Below, piece after piece: positions 1 to 5,200 of a DNA stretch of 5,200 bases. A program made the translations under genes and the position numbers. Within the stretch, counting starts at the first letter, position 1; the number at the start of each line of letters is the position of its first letter. This stretch comes from Deinococcus sp. GTDB taxonomy: Bacteria > Deinococcota > Deinococci > Deinococcales > Deinococcaceae. Location of the stretch: the NCBI GenBank assembly GCA_018260275.1, contig JAGLBK010000185.1, positions 1 through 5,200 of the forward strand, given 5' to 3'. The notes under the pieces were generated by a model that was given only the letters and a program-made list of their open reading frames with translations, was not told the DNA's origin and did no database searches.

Positions 1-33
1 ATCCTGCTGCACCACCGCAGAATGCAAAACCGA

Positions 34-74
34 CCCCGGCAACCGAGGCTAAAGTAGCCATCCTGTTGCCGGGG
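34..74 (-). terminator. Nested stem-loop, probable terminator of the DHH phosphoesterase gene
   Basis: A perfect 10-bp inverted repeat (CCCCGGCAAC at 34-43, GTTGCCGGGG at 65-74) encloses a second 4-bp stem (GGCT 47-50, AGCC 56-59). It begins 21 nt beyond the minus-strand stop codon at 96-98. Read on the minus strand, the hairpin is followed by TCGGTTTTGCATT, which is T-rich but not a clean T-run. On the plus strand the following bases have no T-tract. The position and tail favour an intrinsic terminator for the minus-strand gene, or a 3'-end-protecting hairpin. Bases 1-33 contain nothing else I can assign. Confidence 0.5.
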
Positions 75-95
75 CTGACGGTATGGCCTGAGCGC

Positions 96-1109
96 TTACG
101 CCGGGGTGCTGGCGCTGGCCCGCGACAGCTCTGCGGCAACGGCCTGATCGATCTTGCGACGGGCCTCGGAATAAGATTCGGACAGGGTGGCGCCCGCCGC
201 CGGAACATGCCCGCCGCCCCCCAGCGCCACAGCGATATTCTGGGCGCTGACGCCGCCACTCGAACGCAGTGAAACCTTGACCCGGTCACCGAAGTCCTTG
301 ATCATCACGGCCAGTCTGGAACCCTCGGCATTCCGGAGCAGCCCCACGTAAGACTCGACATCTTCCCAGGAAGCCCCAGCCCGCGCCAGCATAACGTCAT
401 CGACCCGCGCCAGCACAACCTGACCGTCCCATAAAAATTCCAGGGTGCCCAGCACTTCCTGAAGCAGCAAAAAGTAGGAACGTGGTTTTTGCCGCAGTTG
501 CTCGGTCAGCCAGCCGATGCGTGCGCCGTGGGCCCGCAGCCGCGCCGCGCACTCGAACGTTTCGGGCGTCACGCTCTCGAAGGCAAAGTTACCGGTGTCG
601 GTGTTCAGTCCCAGCATCAGCGGCGTGGCAATGGCTTCCGTCCAGGGCACCCCGAGGGCGTCGATCACGTCGGCCACGATCATGGTCGCGGCGGGCCGGG
701 AAGGATCGACCACGCCAGCGTCGGCGCGGCGCAGGTTGGTTCCGTGATGGTCCACATTCGCGACGGGGCCGCTGAAGGTGGTCAGGTCGGCCCCTGCCAC
801 CCGCACCGGATCGTTGTTATCCACGTCCAGGACAGCCACCAGAGTATCTGCGGGCCACTCGGACAGCGGCGCGACAATTTCGCCCGGCTCGACCACGAAG
901 CGCAGGTAGTGCGGCACTTCCATTGGGGCAATCACACTTTTGCCGATGGCCCTCAGCGCACGGCTCAGGCCCAGGACACTTCCCAGCGCGTCTCCGTCCG
1001 GATTTTCGTGGGCCAGGACAACAATCGGTCCCTGATGATTCTGGAGGCAGGCCGCCACGGCAGCGACCTCCTGCTGATAGTGAGGACTGGAAGAATTCAG
1101 GGCGGGCAT
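96..1109 (-). CDS. DHH/DHHA1-family phosphoesterase (NrnA-like, oligoribonuclease/pAp phosphatase type)
   Basis: This 337-residue protein has the full motif set of the DHH phosphoesterase superfamily, which hydrolyses short RNA oligonucleotides and/or 3'-phosphoadenosine 5'-phosphate with a two-metal (usually Mn) centre in the cytoplasm. Visible motifs are HENPDGDALGS (His34, Asp38, Asp40), the aspartates in LDVDN (Asp95, Asp97), NVDHHGTN (DHH at 120-122) and NTDTGNFAF (Asp171). Together these would ligate the metals in the N-terminal DHH domain. The C-terminal DHHA1 substrate-binding domain ends with GGGGHVPAAGA at 297-307. The length fits stand-alone NrnA-type enzymes of about 310-340 residues, and no extra RecJ, CBS or GGDEF domain is attached. 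The ATG at 1109 has no convincing Shine-Dalgarno but sits just behind a -10-like box, suggesting a leaderless message. The gene appears monocistronic and diverges from the sugar-transport operon. The family is secure. Whether the main substrate is nanoRNA, pAp or a cyclic-dinucleotide product cannot be told from sequence. Confidence 0.9.
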   Translation of the reverse strand: MPALNSSSPHYQQEVAAVAACLQNHQGPIVVLAHENPDGDALGSVLGLSRALRAIGKSVIAPMEVPHYLRFVVEPGEIVAPLSEWPADTLVAVLDVDNNDPVRVAGADLTTFSGPVANVDHHGTNLRRADAGVVDPSRPAATMIVADVIDALGVPWTEAIATPLMLGLNTDTGNFAFESVTPETFECAARLRAHGARIGWLTEQLRQKPRSYFLLLQEVLGTLEFLWDGQVVLARVDDVMLARAGASWEDVESYVGLLRNAEGSRLAVMIKDFGDRVKVSLRSSGGVSAQNIAVALGGGGHVPAAGATLSESYSEARRKIDQAVAAELSRASASTPA

Positions 1110-1118
1110 TATTTTCTT

Positions 1119-1124
1119 ACTATA
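1119..1124 (-). promoter_or_regulatory. -10-like box of a probable leaderless promoter for the DHH phosphoesterase
   Basis: Read on the minus strand, TATAGT (1124-1119, overlapping TATATA at 1126-1121) lies 9 nt before the ATG at 1109. Transcription starting about 7-9 nt after the box would begin at or next to the start codon. Leaderless mRNAs with a -10 box at this distance are common in Deinococcus (established knowledge). There is no good Shine-Dalgarno before the ATG, which fits. A -35 at the expected distance is poor (GCTTCA at 1147-1142), so the call rests on the -10 box, its position and the local AT-rich patch in GC-rich DNA. Confidence 0.45.
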
Positions 1125-1221
1125 TAAAGAAATGCACGTCCTGAAGCGCGGCCCAGCTGGCTGGCCCCCACGACACCCGCTGCACCGAACCTGAAGTCGT
1201 CAAACGGGGAGGACAACAAAG

Positions 1222-1250
1222 TTGACAAGCTGCCAGCCTTAGTGCAGTAT
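1222..1250 (+). promoter_or_regulatory. Sigma-70-type promoter of the sugar ABC operon
   Basis: A consensus -35 hexamer TTGACA (1222-1227) is followed after 17 nt by CAGTAT (1245-1250). This weak -10 keeps the two most conserved positions, A2 and T6. The predicted transcription start is near 1257, giving a leader of about 107 nt before the binding-protein gene. The match of -10 to consensus is only 3 of 6, so the promoter may be weak or activator-assisted. It overlaps the palindrome at 1250-1264. Confidence 0.55.
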
Positions 1251-1264
1251 TTCTGAATCAGAAA
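1250..1264. promoter_or_regulatory. Perfect palindrome at the operon promoter, candidate repressor operator
   Basis: TTTCTGA (1250-1256), a single central A (1257) and TCAGAAA (1258-1264) form a perfect 7-bp inverted repeat. It begins on the last base of the -10 hexamer and covers the predicted transcription start, the classic place for a repressor that blocks open-complex formation. Sugar ABC operons are commonly controlled by LacI, ROK or GntR family repressors. The sequence does not identify which one, and no regulator gene is in the window. Confidence 0.55.
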
Positions 1265-1353
1265 CCAGGCCATGGGTCACTCGGCACTTCGCGTGTTCCG
1301 ACCAGCCTTTCGCCCAAAGCAAGATCTGAAATCGCCATTCCACTTTCTGTTCC

Positions 1354-1358
1354 GGAGG
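1354..1358 (+). promoter_or_regulatory. Shine-Dalgarno of the binding-protein gene, inside a short inverted repeat
   Basis: GGAGG ends 5 nt before the ATG at 1364 and fixes that start. It lies in GTTCC-GGA-GGAAC (1349-1361), a perfect 5-bp inverted repeat with a 3-nt loop, so part of the ribosome-binding site could be paired in the mRNA. Confidence 0.8.
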
Positions 1359-1363
1359 AACCA

Positions 1364-2599
<1,236 letters not shown>

Positions 2600-2624
2600 A
2601 CCGGGCCAGAGTCAGTCAGGCCAG

Positions 2625-2666
2625 GCAGTGCGCGGTACGTGGGAAGGCGGTCATACCGCGCACTGC
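2625..2666 (+). promoter_or_regulatory. Inter-cistronic stem-loop between binding-protein and permease genes
   Basis: GCAGTGCGCGGTA (2625-2637) and TACCGCGCACTGC (2654-2666) form a perfect, GC-rich 13-bp stem with a 16-nt loop, starting 25 nt after the binding-protein stop codon. No T-run follows, so it is unlikely to be a full terminator. By analogy with malE-malF and similar operons, such a hairpin protects the upstream mRNA from 3' exonucleases and/or gives partial termination, keeping the binding protein in excess over the permeases. A second copy of TACCGCG (2668-2674) lies just downstream and could compete for the left arm. Confidence 0.7.
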
Positions 2667-2711
2667 GTACCGCGTTCCCTTTCCCTCACCACTTCCCGAA
2701 AGGACAAGACT

Positions 2712-3836
2712 TTGAAAGGACTCTCCAAAGACCGCCTCTGGGCCATCATTGTGCTGCTGCCGAGCATTATCCTGCTGGGCATTTTCGTTTACGGCTTCAT
2801 TGGCCGCACGGTGTACGTCAGCCTGACCGACTGGGGCAATGACCCCGCGCAGGCCATGGCGCTGCACCCGGTGATTAAATTTGTCGGCCTGGATAACTAC
2901 AAGGAGCTGTTCAGCGGATTCCTGCAAAGCCGTTTCCGGCAGGAACTGGTCAGCACTATTTTCTTCACGGTGTTCTTTATTCTGGGCTGCCTGGGCGCGG
3001 GCCTGGGCCTGGCCCTTATTCTGGACCGCAATCCAAAGGGCGAGGGCCTGTGGCGCACCATTTTCCTGTTCCCCATGAGCCTGAGTTTTATCGTGACCGG
3101 CACGATCTGGCGCTGGATGTTGCAGCCGCAGGGCGGACTCAACATGGCTCCGACCGTTCTGGGCGGTCAGCCTGCCACCTTCGGCTGGATGAGCAGCACC
3201 GACGCGATCTGGAAATTCGACTGGAACAAGCTGCCCCTGCTGACCGCCTCGGTGGTCGGGCTGGTGCTGGCCTGGGTGGCCTTCGGTGCCTTTCGGCGGG
3301 CCGAGCGCACCCGCGCCGTGGTCGCGGCCATCTGCGCGGCGCTACTGCTAGGCTGGGCGCTGTTCGTCGGGCCAAACCTGCATCTGCTGGCCGCTCCCGA
3401 GTTGCACGGCTTTAATCTGGCGCTGATCGGCATCATCATCGCGGCGGTCTGGCAGATGAGCGGCTACACCATGGCGCTCTATCTGGCCGGGCTGCGCGGC
3501 ATTCCCGAGGAACTGCGCGAGGCGGCCCAGGTCGACGGAGCTACCCAGACGCAGATGTACCGCAGCGTCATCTTCCCGCTGCTGGCGCCTATCAGCCTCA
3601 GCGCCATGATTATCCTGGGCCACATCAGCCTCAAGATCTTCGATCTGGTATACGCCATGTCGGGGCCGGACAACACCTTCACCAGCGTTCCGGCGCTGAA
3701 CATGTACCTGACCAGCTTCCGGCAAAACCAGTTTGCGATGGGAGCCGCCATCGGCACCATTCTGCTGATTCTGGTGGCGTTCGTGATCGTGCCTTACCTC
3801 AGCAGCCAGTTCCGCACCCAGGAGGGCCACGCATGA
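2712..3836 (+). CDS. Sugar ABC transporter permease, MalF-like (first membrane subunit)
   Basis: This is a 374-residue inner-membrane subunit of a CUT1 importer. I chose the TTG at 2712 because AAAGGA (2699-2704) sits 7 nt before it and the protein then starts MKGLSKDRLWAIIVLLPS, a typical permease N-terminus. An in-frame GTG at 2628 lacks a ribosome-binding site and is buried in the inter-cistronic hairpin. Hydrophobic segments lie near 10-31, 79-103, 114-134, 177-194, 201-220, 236-259, 292-314 and 342-363. The cytoplasmic EAA loop that docks on the ATPase is clear: ELREAAQVDGA (267-277) followed by YRSVIFPLLAP (283-293). MalF-type permeases of this class usually have six core segments and about 290-310 residues. 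The extra length here is mainly a two-segment insert (about 168-233) between core segments 3 and 4. The stop overlaps the next start as ATGA, so the two permeases are translationally coupled. By homology it pairs with the MalG-like subunit. Transport role secure; exact sugar inferred. Confidence 0.93.
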   Translation: MKGLSKDRLWAIIVLLPSIILLGIFVYGFIGRTVYVSLTDWGNDPAQAMALHPVIKFVGLDNYKELFSGFLQSRFRQELVSTIFFTVFFILGCLGAGLGLALILDRNPKGEGLWRTIFLFPMSLSFIVTGTIWRWMLQPQGGLNMAPTVLGGQPATFGWMSSTDAIWKFDWNKLPLLTASVVGLVLAWVAFGAFRRAERTRAVVAAICAALLLGWALFVGPNLHLLAAPELHGFNLALIGIIIAAVWQMSGYTMALYLAGLRGIPEELREAAQVDGATQTQMYRSVIFPLLAPISLSAMIILGHISLKIFDLVYAMSGPDNTFTSVPALNMYLTSFRQNQFAMGAAIGTILLILVAFVIVPYLSSQFRTQEGHA

Positions 3837-4666
3837 CCGCCCGCGCCGAACGCCTGACCCCCGGACGCATCGGAATGTATCTCATCTTGCTGCTGGCCGC
3901 GCTCTTTTTTCTCGTTCCGGTGTACCTGCTCTTTGCCACGGCCCTCAAAAGCCCCGACGCGATCAATCTGGCGACGTCCTGGCACTGGCCCGCGCAACTC
4001 AACTGGGGCAGCTTCCGCGACGCCTGGGACAAGATCGGGGGCAACCTCGGCAACAGCCTGTTTCTGGCCGTGGTTTCGACCCTCTTCGCCGCCGTCCTGG
4101 GCAGCCTGAACGGCTACGCGCTCAGCAAATGGAAGTTCCGGGGGGCCAACACCCTCTTCGCGCTGATGCTGTTCGGCATGTTCATTCCGTACCAGGCGGT
4201 GCTGATTCCGCTATTCCAGTTCATCAAGTCGCTGGGACTGTACGGCAGCATCTGGGGCCTGATCCTGGCGCACATGGTCTATGGCCTGCCCATTACCACC
4301 CTGATTTTCCGCAACTTCTACGCCGATGTCCCCGACGCCCTGGTCGAAGCCGCCACCATCGACGGCGCGGGCTTCTGGCAGATTTATCAGCAGGTCATCT
4401 TCCCTATCAGCATTCCGGGGTTTGTGGTCGTCATTATCTGGGAGTTCACCCAGGTCTGGAACGAATTCCTCTTCGCCGCCACCCTGACCAACACGAACAG
4501 CCAGCCTGTGACCTACGCGCTGTCCCAGCTGGCAGGCGGGCAGGCCGTATCGTGGAACCTGCCGATGGCGGGGGCTATTCTGGCCGCACTACCGACCCTG
4601 CTGGTGTATATCCTGCTGGGGCGATACTTTGTACGCGGTCTGCTGGCCGGGAGTGTCAAAGGCTGA
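3833..4666 (+). CDS. Sugar ABC transporter permease, MalG-like (second membrane subunit)
   Basis: This 277-residue permease has the size and layout of MalG-type subunits. Six hydrophobic segments lie near 13-36, 73-96, 105-127, 139-159, 194-214 and 243-264. The cytoplasmic EAA loop reads LVEAATIDGAGFWQIYQQV (170-188), with EAA at 172-174 and DGA at 177-179, followed by IFPISIP. The C-terminus (GLLAGSVKG) is typical of the family. The ATG overlaps the TGA of the upstream permease gene (ATGA at 3833-3836), and GGAGG at 3821-3825 lies 7 nt upstream inside that gene, indicating coupled translation at about 1:1. It should form the translocation heterodimer with the MalF-like subunit. No nucleotide-binding subunit gene follows: the operon ends here and a terminator lies about 95 nt downstream. 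The ATPase is presumably a shared MalK/MsmK-type protein encoded elsewhere. Confidence 0.95.
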   Translation: MTARAERLTPGRIGMYLILLLAALFFLVPVYLLFATALKSPDAINLATSWHWPAQLNWGSFRDAWDKIGGNLGNSLFLAVVSTLFAAVLGSLNGYALSKWKFRGANTLFALMLFGMFIPYQAVLIPLFQFIKSLGLYGSIWGLILAHMVYGLPITTLIFRNFYADVPDALVEAATIDGAGFWQIYQQVIFPISIPGFVVVIIWEFTQVWNEFLFAATLTNTNSQPVTYALSQLAGGQAVSWNLPMAGAILAALPTLLVYILLGRYFVRGLLAGSVKG

Positions 4667-4760
4667 GTACCCTGCATCGTTCAGATGCATCGCGCAGAAA
4701 GGGAATTCAAGAGTCCTGACGTGAGAGAATCACTTGACGTAAATGCAAGGTTTATCAAAG

Positions 4761-4797
4761 CAAAGGGCTGAACGGTCAAACGCCGCTCAGCCCTTTG
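4761..4797 (+). terminator. Intrinsic terminator of the sugar ABC operon
   Basis: CAAAGGGCTGA (4761-4771) pairs perfectly with TCAGCCCTTTG (4787-4797). After one A-C mismatch the stem continues with CGG/CCG (4773-4775, 4783-4785) around a 7-nt loop. The plus-strand sequence that follows, GACTTTGTTTCTTCT, is T-rich. It lies 94 nt after the last permease stop codon and before the opposing tuf gene. Confidence 0.8.
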
Positions 4798-4884
4798 ACT
4801 TTGTTTCTTCTACTGGGGCGAGAACTTGATAAAGCACCTGCACCAGCTTTGGACGAGACAAAAAGACCTCACAGAACTCAGAGA

Positions 4885-4919
4885 CAATAAAAAAAGGAAG
4901 ACCCACTGGAGGCCTTCCT
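4885..4919 (-). terminator. Intrinsic terminator of tuf
   Basis: On the minus strand AGGAAG and CTTCCT (plus-strand positions 4914-4919 and 4895-4900) form a stem that can extend by two G-C pairs after a mismatch. It is followed at once by seven T residues and then ATTG. It starts 16 nt beyond the tuf stop codon at 4936-4938. The uninterrupted T-tract makes the minus-strand direction clear. Confidence 0.82.
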
Positions 4920-4935
4920 GCAACTAAGTTAAACC

Positions 4936-5200
4936 TTACTCCAGAACCTTGGAAACGACGCCTGCACCGACGGTCCGGCCACCTTCGCGGATCGCGAAGC
5001 GCAGACCTTCTTCCATGGCGATGGGCTTGATCAGTTCGACGTTGAAGGTCACGTTATCGCCGGGCATCACCATTTCGACGCCAGCCGCCAGTTCCACCAC
5101 GCCAGTCACGTCCGTGGTACGGAAGTAGAACTGGGGACGGTAACCACCGAAGAACGCACTGTGACGGCCACCTTCGTCTTTCGACAGGATGTACACGCTG
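4936..5200 (-). CDS. tuf: Elongation factor Tu, C-terminal fragment (domain III), cut by window edge
   Basis: This is the last 88 codons of EF-Tu, the GTPase that brings aminoacyl-tRNA to the ribosomal A site. The visible part is the domain III beta-barrel: SVYILSKDEGGRH, GGYRPQFYFRTTDVTG, VEMVMPGDNV, ELIKPIAMEEGLRFAIREGG and the ending RTVGAGVVSKVLE. These are near-invariant EF-Tu blocks, and the wording is of the Thermus/Deinococcus type. The reading frame stays open through position 5200, so the GTP-binding domain and start codon lie outside the window. It is not a pseudogene as far as visible: the frame is intact to a TAA stop and is followed by a good terminator. It is convergent to the sugar operon and not functionally linked to it. 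Confidence 0.98.
   Translation of the reverse strand, partial: SVYILSKDEGGRHSAFFGGYRPQFYFRTTDVTGVVELAAGVEMVMPGDNVTFNVELIKPIAMEEGLRFAIREGGRTVGAGVVSKVLE

Noticed and set aside
3..272. Plus-strand frame entering from the left edge and ending at 272, starting with Pro/Ala-rich residues
   Set aside because: Most of it is antisense to the conserved DHHA1 end of the phosphoesterase. The part outside shows no GC bias at third codon positions and contains the nested inverted repeat.
489..1127. Plus-strand open frame of 212 codons opposite the DHH phosphoesterase
   Set aside because: It has no domain, and it lies antisense to a gene with every catalytic motif intact, so it is a shadow frame.
1153..1160. 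CCAGCTGG palindrome in the divergent intergenic region
   Set aside because: An 8-bp palindrome in GC-rich DNA is expected by chance and is not placed on either promoter.
4673..4691. TGCATC-GTTCA-GATGCA small hairpin, with TGCATCG repeated, just after the permease stop
   Set aside because: The stem is short (6 bp) with no T-tract and no recognisable site. It could be a minor 3' structure, but there is not enough to call.
4734..4758. TTGACG followed by TTTATC, promoter-like, after the last permease
   Set aside because: The spacing between the boxes is only 11-13 nt and no gene or RNA follows before the terminator at 4761.
4831..4850. AAAGC / GCTTT inverted repeat in the convergent intergenic region
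   Set aside because: It has only 5 bp and a 10-nt loop. Two much better terminators flank it, so it is probably chance.

Overview
The window looks like chromosomal DNA of a Deinococcus-type bacterium (phylum Deinococcota). The coding sequence is GC-rich. The sugar-binding protein closely resembles the glucose/mannose-binding protein of Thermus thermophilus. The EF-Tu C-terminus is of the Thermus/Deinococcus type. One gene seems to have a leaderless promoter, a common arrangement in Deinococcus. These assignments rest on remembered family features, not on a search.

Layout. (1) Positions 96-1109, minus strand: a DHH/DHHA1 phosphoesterase of the NrnA type (small-oligonucleotide or pAp phosphatase), followed on its 3' side by a nested stem-loop that probably terminates it. 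(2) Positions 1110-1363: a divergent intergenic region. It holds a -10-like box 9 nt before the phosphoesterase start. Facing the other way are a TTGACA promoter and a perfect 15-bp palindrome that looks like a repressor operator. (3) Positions 1364-4666, plus strand: a three-gene carbohydrate ABC importer operon (CUT1 family) made of a secreted solute-binding protein, a MalF-type permease and a MalG-type permease. The permease genes overlap by ATGA. The binding-protein and first permease genes are separated by 112 nt containing a perfect 13-bp hairpin, the usual place to set excess binding protein over membrane subunits. (4) Positions 4667-4935: a convergent intergenic region with one terminator for each strand. 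(5) Positions 4936-5200, minus strand: the 3' end of tuf (EF-Tu domain III), cut by the window edge.

How the genes work together: the binding protein captures a sugar outside the cytoplasmic membrane (most likely glucose or mannose, by resemblance to the Thermus protein) and hands it to the permease heterodimer. No ATPase gene is present, so the transporter probably uses a shared MsmK/MalK-type ATPase encoded elsewhere. The phosphoesterase and tuf are unrelated housekeeping neighbours.

I found no mobile element, CRISPR array, tRNA, rRNA or defence-like system. The parts most worth a second look are regulatory (the operator palindrome, the inter-cistronic hairpin and the leader of the binding-protein gene) and one structural oddity: an extra transmembrane hairpin inserted in the first permease.
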